Source of the DNA: JAYYZW01 sp036339995 | Lineage (GTDB): Bacteria > Pseudomonadota > Gammaproteobacteria > Ga0077536 | Direction of reading: 5' to 3' | Length of the DNA stretch: 47,851 nucleotides | Assembly: GCA_036339995.1 (NCBI GenBank) | Contig: JAYYZW010000096.1 | Location: 1-47,851, forward strand | Notes under the pieces: model-generated | Seen by the model: only the letters and a program-made list of their open reading frames with translations | Database searches by the model: none | What the model was told of the DNA's origin: nothing | Position numbers and translations under genes: made by a program | Shown here: piece by piece, positions 17,807 to 25,596 of the stretch | How the letters are laid out: each line of letters starts with the position of its first letter | How positions within the stretch are numbered: the first letter of the stretch is position 1

Positions 17807-18595
17807 TCAGACGAACCGCATCGAAACGGACCCGAGCTCCTGGAATCGCACCGCAATGTTATCGCCCCGTTCAACCGCCAGCGCCGCGGTGATACCGCCC
17901 GTCATGACGAAAGACCCCGCGGGAATAGCCTCACCGCGGCGCGCGAGGTGATTGGCCAGCATAGCAACCGATGCCGCCGGATGCCCCAGGACCGCGGCCC
18001 CTGCTCCAACTTCGACTACAGCGCCGTTTTTCTCGACCACCAAGCCCAAGGTTCTCAAATCGAGCGCGCCGAGTGTCCGCGCCCGCCCGCCGGTGACGAA
18101 TCCCGCCGCCGAGGTATTATCGGCGACCACGCTGATCAGATCGAAGCGAAAATTCTCGTAGCGGGAATCGAGGATTTCGACGGCCGGCATGACGAATTCC
18201 GTCGCGGCCAGCACCTGCGCCAGGTGACAGCCCGGACCCGCGAGTTCCGCGTTGGTTACGAAAGCGATTTCCGCTTCGATCCGCGGCGCGATGAAATGAT
18301 CCCTTTCGATCTCACCGCCGTCGGGAAAAGCGCCTTCGTCGCACAGAAACCCGAACACCGGCTCGTCGACGTTCATTTGTTTCATCTTGGCCTGCGATGT
18401 CAGACCGGCCTTAAGCCCGGCAACTCTTAACCCAGCATTGATCTTGCTCTCCCGAATGGCGTTCTGGATCGCATAGGCATCGTCGAAGTCCAAATCCGGG
18501 AATTCGTCCGTAATCTTGGTGATCGGCGCCCGCTTGCGCTCGGCTTCCTCGAGCCGGTTCGCGAGCGCTGTGATCGTCGCGGAATCGAGCGTCAC
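17807..18595 (-). CDS. dmpH: 2-oxo-3-hexenedioate (4-oxalocrotonate) decarboxylase
   Basis: A 262-residue enzyme that decarboxylates 4-oxalocrotonate to 2-oxopent-4-enoate (2-hydroxypenta-2,4-dienoate), metal-dependent and normally complexed with DmpE. It is homologous to DmpE; the shared PRIEAEIAF motif carries the Mg2+-binding glutamates, and VEILDSRYENF and GAGAAVLGHPA blocks match the family. The start ATG overlaps the dmpG stop by 4 nt (ATGA), so translation is coupled. It is the last gene of the dmp operon here; the canonical dmpI tautomerase that should follow is absent, replaced by the repeat at 17509-17702. Confidence 0.93.
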   Translation of the reverse strand: MTLDSATITALANRLEEAERKRAPITKITDEFPDLDFDDAYAIQNAIRESKINAGLRVAGLKAGLTSQAKMKQMNVDEPVFGFLCDEGAFPDGGEIERDHFIAPRIEAEIAFVTNAELAGPGCHLAQVLAATEFVMPAVEILDSRYENFRFDLISVVADNTSAAGFVTGGRARTLGALDLRTLGLVVEKNGAVVEVGAGAAVLGHPAASVAMLANHLARRGEAIPAGSFVMTGGITAALAVERGDNIAVRFQELGSVSMRFV

Positions 18596-19629
18596 GGCGA
18601 AGCTTCCGAATTGCGTCGATGCGCTATATTGAGCGCGACGTCCTCGATCATGTCCTCCTGCCCGCCGACGGTTTTGCGTTCGCCGAGTTCGACCAGGATT
18701 TCACTCGAGGGGACGCCGTATTTTTCACCAGCGCGCTTCGCATGCAGCAGGAAAGAAGAGTAGACGCCCGCGTAACCCAAGATCAGAGAATCGCGGTCGA
18801 CGCGGATGGGTTGATCCATCATCGGCGTCACGATGTCTTCCGCCACGTCCATCAGCTTGAACACGTCGATGCCGGTCTGAACACCCATGCGGTCGAGTAC
18901 CGCGGCGAAGGTTTCGAGCGGCGTGTTGCCGGCACCCGCACCGAGCCCCGCGGCAGAGCCGTCGATCCGCACCGCGCCCGCTTCGATGGCCGCCAATGAA
19001 TTCGCCACGCCCAGCGCCAGGTTGTGATGGCCGTGGAATCCGATTTCGGTATCGGCTTGCAGCCCCGCGCGCAAAGCACCGATGCGATCGGTGACGTCGT
19101 CGGGCAGCATGCAGCCGGCGGAGTCCGTGCAGTAAATGCAATTCGCGCCGTAGGACTCCATGAGCTTGCCCTGCGCCAGGAGATTCTCGGGAGATACCAT
19201 GTGCGCCATCATCAGGAAACCTACGGTATCCAGACCGAGCTTCCGAGATGCAGCGATGTGCTGTTCGGCGACGTCGGCTTCGGTGCAATGCGTGGCGATG
19301 CGGATAGTGGACACACCGCAATCCCTGGCCATGTGCAGATGGTCGACGGCGCCGATCCCCGGAATGAGCAGCGCCGAGACGCCGGCCTGTTTCATCAGCG
19401 GCACGACGGCGTTGAGATAGTCTTCGTCGGTGTGCGCCGGGAAGCCGTAGTTGATCGACGCGCCGCCCAGCCCATCGCCGTGGGTCACTTCTATCAGGGG
19501 TACGCCGGCCTCGTCGAGCGCGGTTGCGACGATCTCCATCTGTTCGGTTGAAATTTGATGCCGCTTCGCATGCATGCCGTCGCGCAGGCACATGTCGTGA
19601 AGCTTGACGCTCTTTCCTTCGAGATCCAT
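18592..19629 (-). CDS. dmpG: 4-hydroxy-2-oxovalerate aldolase
   Basis: A 345-residue class II aldolase that splits 4-hydroxy-2-oxovalerate into pyruvate and acetaldehyde, with Mn2+ in the active site. Key residues are visible: Arg16-Asp17 in RDGMHA, the catalytic-base His20, and the metal-binding His199 and His201 in GFHGHHNLALGVANS. A C-terminal communication domain (YAGVYSSFLLHAKRA) channels acetaldehyde to DmpF. It follows dmpF by 13 nt, as expected for the channelling pair, and overlaps dmpH. Confidence 0.96.
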   Translation of the reverse strand: MDLEGKSVKLHDMCLRDGMHAKRHQISTEQMEIVATALDEAGVPLIEVTHGDGLGGASINYGFPAHTDEDYLNAVVPLMKQAGVSALLIPGIGAVDHLHMARDCGVSTIRIATHCTEADVAEQHIAASRKLGLDTVGFLMMAHMVSPENLLAQGKLMESYGANCIYCTDSAGCMLPDDVTDRIGALRAGLQADTEIGFHGHHNLALGVANSLAAIEAGAVRIDGSAAGLGAGAGNTPLETFAAVLDRMGVQTGIDVFKLMDVAEDIVTPMMDQPIRVDRDSLILGYAGVYSSFLLHAKRAGEKYGVPSSEILVELGERKTVGGQEDMIEDVALNIAHRRNSEASP

Positions 19630-19642
19630 GTCGATGATCCCC

Positions 19643-20554
19643 TTAGGCGCTGACGGCCGACAAGCTCAGGGTGCCGTCCATGATTTCCTTGGCGAACATT
19701 TCACCGGTTCTGAGCGCGGCCGCGGTCATTATGTCCAGGTTGCCGGCATATTTGGGTAGGTAGTCGCCCAAGCCCTCGACCTCGAGGAAAATCGACACGC
19801 GCTTACCGTCGAACACCGGTCCGTTCTTGAGTCGGTAGCCGGGCACGTATTTCTGCACCTCGGCGATCATGGCGTGAACCGATTGCGTGATCGCTGGTTC
19901 ATCCGGTGTGTCACTGGTCAGGCAGTGCACCGTATCGCGCATGATCAGCGGGGGCTCGGCTGGATTCAGGATGATGATGGCCTTGCCTTTCTCGGCGCCG
20001 CCGACTTGCTCGACGCCGCGTGCCGTCGTTTGAGTGAATTCGTCGATGTTCTTGCGCGTGCCGGGTCCGGCCGATTTGCTCGCCACGGTGGCGATGATCT
20101 CACCGTAGGCGACGGGCTGGATGCGCGATACCGCGGCAACCATGGGAATGGTGGCCTGGCCGCCGCAGCTGACCATGTTGACGTTCATCTCTTGTCTGCC
20201 GACGTGCTCCTTCAAGTTCACCGTCGGTACGCAATAAGGACCGATGGCAGCGGGCGTCAGGTCGATCATGAAAACGCCTCTCTCCGCCATCTTGCGCGCG
20301 TTCTCGGCATGGACGTAAGCCGAAGTCGCATCGAAGGCCATCTGGATACCGTCTCCCTCGAGGTGCGGCAGAAGTCCGTCGATGCCATCGTGGGTCGTTT
20401 TCAAACCGGCCGCCCTGGCTCTGGCCAGACCATCCGAGTCCGCGTCGATGCCCACCATCCACACCGGGTTGATCGATTCACTGCGCAGGGCCTTGATCAT
20501 GAGATCGGTGCCGATGTTGCCCGATCCGATTAATGCTGCATTGACTGTCACCAT
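19643..20554 (-). CDS. dmpF: Acetaldehyde dehydrogenase (acylating)
   Basis: A 303-residue NAD+- and CoA-dependent enzyme that oxidises acetaldehyde from DmpG to acetyl-CoA. The Rossmann motif is GSGNIGTD (residues 10-17). The catalytic thiol is Cys130 in NMVSCGGQATIP, and the SAGPGTRKNIDEFT and NPAEPPLIMRDT blocks are family-specific. Length matches DmpF (about 312). It sits 13 nt before dmpG and 36 nt after dmpE, so a single transcript is likely. Confidence 0.96.
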   Translation of the reverse strand: MVTVNAALIGSGNIGTDLMIKALRSESINPVWMVGIDADSDGLARARAAGLKTTHDGIDGLLPHLEGDGIQMAFDATSAYVHAENARKMAERGVFMIDLTPAAIGPYCVPTVNLKEHVGRQEMNVNMVSCGGQATIPMVAAVSRIQPVAYGEIIATVASKSAGPGTRKNIDEFTQTTARGVEQVGGAEKGKAIIILNPAEPPLIMRDTVHCLTSDTPDEPAITQSVHAMIAEVQKYVPGYRLKNGPVFDGKRVSIFLEVEGLGDYLPKYAGNLDIMTAAALRTGEMFAKEIMDGTLSLSAVSA

Positions 20555-20590
20555 ACGTTTCTCGTTACCCTTTATGAGTTAGCTGCCATT

Positions 20591-21376
20591 TCAGTTGAAC
20601 CTGACCGAACATTGGCCGATGCCACCGATCGCGAGGTGCATGTTGTCACCCGCCTTGACCGGCTGCAGCGGCACGAGCGAACCCGAGAGAATCACTTCCC
20701 CTGCCTCGAGTTCGATGCCGAATGACCCCAGTGTGTTCGCCAGCCACGTGACGGAGTTGACCGGCGAGCCCAACGCGGCGGCCCCGGCGCCGGTCGAAAT
20801 GATCTCGCCGTTCAGCTCGACCACCATGCCGCAGGTACTCAAATCGACGTCCGTCGGCTTGACCATGCGGTCACCCATGACGACGACCCCACAGGAAGCG
20901 TTGTCCGAAATGGTGTCCTGGATCTTGATCTTCCAGTCGCGGATCCGTGAATCGACGATCTCGAAGCACGGCATGACGAAATCGGTCGCGGCGAGCACAT
21001 CGGCATTGGTCACGCCCGGCCCCGCGAGACGATCCTTAAGAATGAAGGCGATCTCGCCTTCCGCCCGCGGTTGGATCATCTCGGTACTGGCGGGTACTTC
21101 AGCGCCGGTGGAAAACATCATGCGGTCCGTCAGAAATCCGAAGTCCGGCTGGTAGACCTCGAGCATGTCCATGACGGCCTTGCTGGTGACGCCGATCTTC
21201 TTGCCGATGACATGTTCTCCGGCAGCAGTCCGCCGCTCCAGCATGCGAAGCGAGATTTGATACGCGTCCTCGACCTGGATGCCGGGCGCCTGCTCGGTCA
21301 GCGGGTCGATGGTTTCGCGCGTGATCATGGCATCGTACAGGGCGTCGCCGAATTGTTCGATTTTCTTTTTATCCAA
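20591..21376 (-). CDS. dmpE: 2-oxopent-4-enoate hydratase
   Basis: A 261-residue hydratase that adds water to 2-hydroxypenta-2,4-dienoate, giving 4-hydroxy-2-oxovalerate. The PRAEGEIAFIL metal motif, the FEIVDSRIRDWKIKIQDT block and GAGAAALGSPVNSV match DmpE closely. I start it at TTG 21376: the protein is then 261 residues and begins MDKKKIEQFGD, aligning with DmpE, and AGAAGGGCGG precedes it by 8 nt. The ATG at 21403 would add nine residues encoded by the REP element at 21402-21478, which looks artificial. Confidence 0.94.
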   Translation of the reverse strand: MDKKKIEQFGDALYDAMITRETIDPLTEQAPGIQVEDAYQISLRMLERRTAAGEHVIGKKIGVTSKAVMDMLEVYQPDFGFLTDRMMFSTGAEVPASTEMIQPRAEGEIAFILKDRLAGPGVTNADVLAATDFVMPCFEIVDSRIRDWKIKIQDTISDNASCGVVVMGDRMVKPTDVDLSTCGMVVELNGEIISTGAGAAALGSPVNSVTWLANTLGSFGIELEAGEVILSGSLVPLQPVKAGDNMHLAIGGIGQCSVRFN

Positions 21377-21401
21377 GATGGTGTCCGCCCTTCTAGATTT
21401 C

Positions 21402-21478
21402 ATTCGCCCGCAGGTGGGCTCCTACGGTTGCCGGGGATCTACGGCATCAGCACCGTAGGAGCCCGCTTGCGGGCGAAT
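21402..21478. repeat. REP-like inverted pair between dmpC and dmpE
   Basis: The left arm 21402-21428 (begins ATTCGCCCGC, contains GGGCTCCTACGG) and the right arm 21452-21478 (CCGTAGGAGCCCGCTTGCGG, ends GCGAAT) form a long, nearly perfect hairpin around a 23-nt loop. Related copies are at 26671, 47050 and (half-size) 5802. Each arm also contains its own small GCCCGC/GCGGGC palindrome, as in pseudomonad REP elements. Within an operon such elements can stabilise upstream mRNA or reduce downstream expression. Confidence 0.88.
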
Positions 21479-21507
21479 CGATTCCCCTCCTACGCATACG
21501 TATTTAC

Positions 21508-23004
21508 TCACAGTTTCATGCATACGTTACGCAGCTCGGTATAGAACTCGAGCGAATGTACGCCGCCCTCGCGGCCGATCCCGGAATGCTTGGAACCGCC
21601 GAACGACGTACGCAAATCACGCAGGAACCAGCAGTTCACCCAGGTGATGCCAACTTCGATCTGCTCCGCGATGCGATGCGCGCGGGGCCCGTTCTGCGTC
21701 CAGATGGTGGTGCATAGGCCATAATCGGTATCGTTTGCAAGCGCAAGGACTTCGTCTTCTTCGTCGAACGGCCGCAGGTGACAACAGGGTCCGAAGATCT
21801 CTTCAGTGACGATCGGCGAATCCTCGGGCAAGCCGGTCCAGAGTGTGGGTTCGATCCAGAAGCCCCCCGCAAGCTCGGCCGGCACGTCCGGGATGCCACC
21901 GCCCGTGACCACTTCGGCGCCAAGCGTGCGGGCGCGCTCATAATACGACAACACCTTGTCGCGCTGCTGGCTGCTGACCATGGGGCCGAGGCCGGTCGAT
22001 GGATCGGACGGAATGCCGGTCTTGAATCCTTCGGCGCGCTCCTTGAGCGCTTCGACGAAGCGATCGAATATCGGGCGTTCCACGTAAACGCGCTCCGTAC
22101 CAAGGCAGACCTGCCCGCAGTTGGCGAATATCGCGCGGGTGATGCCGTCCACCGCTTGATCGAAATCCGCATCGGCAAAGACGACCCCGGCGTTTTTGCC
22201 GCCGAGTTCAAAGGAGACGTCTCGAACACCGGCCGCGGCGTGCTGCATGATAGCGGTGCCGGTGACGGTCTCGCCGGTAAAAGTGATGGCATCGATACCC
22301 GGATGCTGCGTCAGAAACTCGCCACTCGAGCCGGCACCAAAGCCATTGATCACATTGTAGACGCCGGGCGGCACACCGACTTCGTTCATCACTTCACCCA
22401 ACAGGGTCGCTGTCGCCGGCGTTTCCTCAGAGGGCTTGACCACGACGGTATTGCCGCAGGCAAGCGCTGGACCGACTTTCCAGGTCATGAGTAATAGCGG
22501 CAGGTTCCAGGGGCAGATCACGCCGATCACACCCTTGGGCACGCGCACCCCGTAATTCAGGGCGCCGGCGCCGTCTGGGGTTTCCATGCGAAAACACTCG
22601 GTCGGCACGTTGCGGACGATATCCGCGAACACTTTGAAGTTGGCCGCGCCGCGCGGGATATCGATGTGCCGCGCGAGTGAGTACGGCTTGCCGGTATCGC
22701 GACATTCGGCTTCGAGGAATTCGTCGAAACGTTGATTGATGCGATCGGCCAGTTTGAACAAGAGTTCGCTGCGCCCGGCGATCGACATGCGGCCCCAGTC
22801 TCCGTCTAGCGCATGTCTTGCCGCCTGAACCGCGCGGTCGACGTCGGCCGCGCTCGCTTCGTGAACCAGGGCAAACGGACGGCCCACGGTTGGATCGCAG
22901 GTCTCGAATGTCTTCGCCTCGCTCGATACGACGAACTCGCCGTCGATGAAATTCTTGAGTTCGGCCAGTTCAGTGGCGATGACTGCTTTCGTCCGTGTCG
23001 ACAT
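21508..23004 (-). CDS. dmpC: 2-hydroxymuconic semialdehyde dehydrogenase
   Basis: A 498-residue NAD+-dependent aldehyde dehydrogenase that oxidises 2-hydroxymuconic semialdehyde to 2-hydroxymuconate. ALDH active-site residues are present: Asn167 (CPWNLP), Glu266 (FELGGKNAG) and Cys300 (CGQVCLGTER). Family blocks such as GITWVNCWFLRDLRTSFGG near the C-terminus match the DmpC/XylG group. It follows the GST by 18 nt. With no dmpD hydrolase here, this is the only encoded exit from the ring-cleavage product. Confidence 0.93.
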   Translation of the reverse strand: MSTRTKAVIATELAELKNFIDGEFVVSSEAKTFETCDPTVGRPFALVHEASAADVDRAVQAARHALDGDWGRMSIAGRSELLFKLADRINQRFDEFLEAECRDTGKPYSLARHIDIPRGAANFKVFADIVRNVPTECFRMETPDGAGALNYGVRVPKGVIGVICPWNLPLLLMTWKVGPALACGNTVVVKPSEETPATATLLGEVMNEVGVPPGVYNVINGFGAGSSGEFLTQHPGIDAITFTGETVTGTAIMQHAAAGVRDVSFELGGKNAGVVFADADFDQAVDGITRAIFANCGQVCLGTERVYVERPIFDRFVEALKERAEGFKTGIPSDPSTGLGPMVSSQQRDKVLSYYERARTLGAEVVTGGGIPDVPAELAGGFWIEPTLWTGLPEDSPIVTEEIFGPCCHLRPFDEEDEVLALANDTDYGLCTTIWTQNGPRAHRIAEQIEVGITWVNCWFLRDLRTSFGGSKHSGIGREGGVHSLEFYTELRNVCMKL

Positions 23005-23022
23005 CGTCTATGTTCCCGTCGA

Positions 23023-23832
23023 TCAGGCGGCGTGGCGTTTGACGCCCACGAGAATCGACTGGATTTTCGTCCACGCCGGCGCGCCGCGAACGGCTAAATC
23101 CTTCAATTTGTCCGCTGAAAAATCGGTAGCGACACCAACGCGGTAGGAAGCCCGTGCGCGGCAACGCTCGCACCAGTCGGCAACGTGCTCGCGATCGGCA
23201 TACCATTCGTTCCAGCCAAACTGGAACAGTGTTTGGAAGTACGGCGCCATGGCCGCGTCGGCGAGGGAAAATTTGTCGCCGGCAAGCCACGCCTGCGACG
23301 ACAGCAGGTCGTCCATGTCCGCGATCGTTTTCTCGTATACGCCGACCGCATCCGCTACATCCGGCGCTTCGTAACCGAGCTTCAGTAATCGCCGTTGGCG
23401 TTCGCGCCTGGGCTTCTCCACGACCCGGTCGACCATTTTCTGCTTCTCGTCTTCGCTCATTGTCTTGAGCTTGTCCGCCATCACCAGCGGCCACTGTAAG
23501 GCACCGCAGGAGGGATGCACCTTGTTGTCGATGTGTTTCATCCAGAAGCGCATGTTTGCGACCTGGTAAGGCTCGCTGGGCCGCAGATCGGGCTTAGGAA
23601 ATTTATCCTCGAGATATTCGCAGATGATCGAGGATTCGATGACCGGGCGGCCGTCGTCAACCAGGGTAGGCACCACGCCGAGCGGATTCAGCTTGAGATA
23701 TTCCGGTTCGAGGTTGGCCTTGCCCGGCAGGTCGACGTGGACTTTCTGCCACTCGAGGTTCTTTTCTGTCAGCACGATGCGGACTTTCTGTGCGCAGGGA
23801 GACATCGGATGGGTATAGAGTTTAAGAGCCAT
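23023..23832 (-). CDS. Glutathione S-transferase inside the meta-cleavage operon
   Basis: A 269-residue GST-fold protein: an N-terminal thioredoxin-like domain (LYTHPMSPCAQKVRI, with Ser11 and Cys13 as candidate thiol-contacting residues; VVPTLVDDG with the cis-Pro; VIESSIICEYLE) and an all-helical C-terminal domain containing an unusually long charged insertion around residues 120-155. It lies between dmpB and dmpC, where canonical dmp operons have no gene. GSTs in biphenyl and PAH clusters (BphK type) occupy similar positions; detoxification or dehalogenation of ring-cleavage products is an inference. Its leader (GAGAACACCTCGATC before the ATG) is nearly identical to that of the acyl-CoA synthetase at 46982. 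Confidence 0.88.
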   Translation of the reverse strand: MALKLYTHPMSPCAQKVRIVLTEKNLEWQKVHVDLPGKANLEPEYLKLNPLGVVPTLVDDGRPVIESSIICEYLEDKFPKPDLRPSEPYQVANMRFWMKHIDNKVHPSCGALQWPLVMADKLKTMSEDEKQKMVDRVVEKPRRERQRRLLKLGYEAPDVADAVGVYEKTIADMDDLLSSQAWLAGDKFSLADAAMAPYFQTLFQFGWNEWYADREHVADWCERCRARASYRVGVATDFSADKLKDLAVRGAPAWTKIQSILVGVKRHAA

Positions 23833-23852
23833 GATCGAGGTGTTCTCTCTTC

Positions 23853-24032
23853 TTATTGTCCGTTTATCACGCGACGGTTTAGACCGTGTGTGCGATCGGC
23901 GAGTCGCGCGATTATATCGATGGAAGCGTCCTTGATGAATCGATTCATCTTCAGCCCACGCGCGTGACAGACGGCCTCCACGGCCTTTTTCACACGTTCG
24001 TCGACGCGAGTTGCCAGTTGCGTCTGAGCCAT
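23853..24032 (-). CDS. Small ribbon-helix-helix (CopG/RelB-like) DNA-binding protein
   Basis: A 59-residue protein from the ATG at 24032 to the TAA at 23853, preceded by AAGGTAG about 9 nt upstream. The sequence reads as a ribbon-helix-helix fold: strand TQLATRVDE, helix RVKKAVEAVCHARG, turn LKMN, second helix RFIKDASIDIIARLAD. Such proteins are antitoxins or small repressors. No toxin gene is adjacent: the next gene is the GST 20 nt downstream, and dmpB lies 267 nt upstream across a hairpin. It could be a leftover antitoxin or a regulator co-transcribed with the operon. The function is inferred from fold only. Confidence 0.7.
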   Translation of the reverse strand: MAQTQLATRVDERVKKAVEAVCHARGLKMNRFIKDASIDIIARLADRTHGLNRRVINGQ

Positions 24033-24227
24033 TCGATATCTACCTTTTGTTAGATTTTAATAGTAAATGATAGCGTTGCCTTGCAACCCGGCGCAGTGGC
24101 GGGAATTGCCCGGTCATTGCTTAACGTCGGCCGGCGGCCTGTTTATTCACCGAGTTTCGCCTGGCCAAAAGCATGCTATGGCCTATATGAAACCCAACAT
24201 TGCATCGCTGCGAGCAGCAAATATGCG

Positions 24228-24280
24228 GGGTCAAATGAAACTTTTCACCGCATCATTAATTAAAAAGTCTCATCTGACCC
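24228..24280. repeat. 18-bp stem palindrome downstream of dmpB
   Basis: The arms GGGTCAAATGAAACTTTT (24228-24245) and AAAAGTCTCATCTGACCC (24263-24280) match at 16 of 18 positions. On the minus-strand transcript both exceptions become G-U pairs, giving a fully paired 18-bp stem. It lies 20 nt after the dmpB stop. It belongs to the GGGTCAGA-type palindromes often scattered in proteobacterial genomes. Without a T-run it is more likely an mRNA 3'-stabilising fold than a terminator. Confidence 0.7.
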
Positions 24281-24299
24281 ACCTATGAGTATCGGTTTC

Positions 24300-25223
24300 T
24301 TACGTCACGACGTTCAGGAAGTTCTCGTTCAGCTTTTGATCGTGGTAGAAGATGGCCTTGCCGATCTCTTCGGCATCCCAGGTGATCGGCTCCCGATCCG
24401 GGTACCAGGTGTAATCTCCGCAGAAGACCTCGTTCCGGTTGCCGGAGGGATCGAAGAAATAGACCGTCTGCCCGCGCGTAATGCCGTGCCGCGTGGGCCC
24501 GATGTCGATCGGGATTTGATGCATGCCCATGATGTCAGAAGCACGCAGGATTTCTTCCCAACTGTTGAGCAGGAACGACGCGTGATGAAATTTATTCGGT
24601 TCCGAGTGATCCACGAACGCGATATCGTGCGCCTTGTTCGAGCACGATAAAAAAGCGACGATCATTACGTCATCCGGCGTCACGATGCGCTCGGTCAGGT
24701 CGAAGCCCAGAACCGTCATAAACAGGTCCGCATTGTCCGGGACATTGGGACCATACAGCAGGCAGTGATCGTAGCGGTTGACCTGCATGCCCTTGAGACC
24801 TTCCGGCCAGGGATTCGGATTAAGGCGTCCGAGGCCGTTACCCAGGTAATCCTTTTCCGCGTACAACTCGATTTGGTGCCCGCTCGGGATCTCGAAGCGA
24901 ACGCGATGGCCGCAGCCCTTGAGTTCGCCGGCTGCGATACGCTCGACGTCGCAACCATAGGCGCGTAGATCAGCCTCGAACCGATCCAGGTCGGCGGTGC
25001 TGTGCACCTTGAATCCCATGTAATCCATCCCGGGCGCATCAGCTTCGCGCAAAACGATCGAGAAACAGTCGTGTTCGTCCCAGGCCTTTAGATAGACGCG
25101 GCCCTGGTCATCTTCGTCCGTTTTGATCAAACCCATCCGCTCGACGTAATGCGTCAAGGCGGGTTCCAATTCCATCACCCGAATACTGCAGTGGCCAGGC
25201 CGCATAACTCCGTTGAATGACAT
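24300..25223 (-). CDS. dmpB: Catechol 2,3-dioxygenase (extradiol, two-domain)
   Basis: A 307-residue enzyme, the exact length of XylE/DmpB, that cleaves catechol to 2-hydroxymuconic semialdehyde using Fe(II). Ligands fall at the canonical numbers His153 (YDHCLLYG), His214 (FHHASFLL) and Glu265 (NRNEVFCGD); His199, His246 and Tyr255, catalytic in the family, are also present. A perfect Shine-Dalgarno AGGAGGT (complement of 25231-25237) lies 7 nt before the ATG, stronger than any other in the operon. It sits between two hairpins (24228-24280 and 25247-25294). Confidence 0.97.
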   Translation of the reverse strand: MSFNGVMRPGHCSIRVMELEPALTHYVERMGLIKTDEDDQGRVYLKAWDEHDCFSIVLREADAPGMDYMGFKVHSTADLDRFEADLRAYGCDVERIAAGELKGCGHRVRFEIPSGHQIELYAEKDYLGNGLGRLNPNPWPEGLKGMQVNRYDHCLLYGPNVPDNADLFMTVLGFDLTERIVTPDDVMIVAFLSCSNKAHDIAFVDHSEPNKFHHASFLLNSWEEILRASDIMGMHQIPIDIGPTRHGITRGQTVYFFDPSGNRNEVFCGDYTWYPDREPITWDAEEIGKAIFYHDQKLNENFLNVVT

Positions 25224-25246
25224 CGTGTTTACCTCCTAAAGGGACG

Positions 25247-25294
25247 TCAAGTCTTCACACCTCACATTCGAGAAAGTGACGTGTGAAGACTTGA
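25247..25294. repeat. Perfect inverted repeat at the dmpQ/dmpB junction
   Basis: TCAAGTCTTCACAC (25247-25260) and GTGTGAAGACTTGA (25281-25294) are perfect 14-bp arms, extended inward by a C-C mismatch and TCAC/GTGA, leaving a 10-nt loop (25266-25275). The left arm is intergenic and the right arm encodes the last residues of DmpQ. It ends about 10 nt before the dmpB Shine-Dalgarno. It could protect a dmpB mRNA 5' end or influence coupling between dmpQ and dmpB. Confidence 0.85.
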
Positions 25295-25594
25295 TGCCAT
25301 TATCCGGCGCAGCTCGCCGATCGGTTTGACGGTAAGGTCGCCTTCGGGAATCAGCTTGCAAGCGAGACATATTCCCCGGGCCAGGTCGGATTCGGTCACC
25401 TGCGCGCGGCTCATCTTGAGCGTGCGGAATTTCGCCTCGCCGACGACCTGGACGCGGCAGATTCCACAACCGCCGCCGCGGCATCCCACCGGGATCCCCC
25501 CGCAGCCCAAGCGCTCCATCGCCGCCAGGACGTTCTGGTCTTCCCTGCACGGGAAACGTTCGTCGGTCTCGGCAATGGTGATCTTAAACGGCAT
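25262..25594 (-). CDS. dmpQ: Chloroplast-type [2Fe-2S] ferredoxin that reactivates catechol dioxygenase
   Basis: A 110-residue plant-type ferredoxin with cluster cysteines Cys38, Cys43, Cys46 and Cys79 (VGCRGGGCGIC and LACK). DmpQ/XylT ferredoxins re-reduce the oxidised iron of the adjacent extradiol dioxygenase, protecting it during turnover of substituted catechols. I chose the ATG at 25594, 2 nt after the dmpP stop; a TTG at 25600 would overlap dmpP. Its position between dmpP and dmpB is canonical. The last dozen residues are encoded within a strong hairpin arm. Confidence 0.92.
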   Translation of the reverse strand: MPFKITIAETDERFPCREDQNVLAAMERLGCGGIPVGCRGGGCGICRVQVVGEAKFRTLKMSRAQVTESDLARGICLACKLIPEGDLTVKPIGELRRIMASSLHTSLSRM

Positions 25595-25596
25595 TT

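Noticed and set aside
24228..24280. Intrinsic terminator after dmpB
   Set aside because: The stem is strong but is not followed by a T-run on the minus strand, and co-directional operon genes continue downstream.
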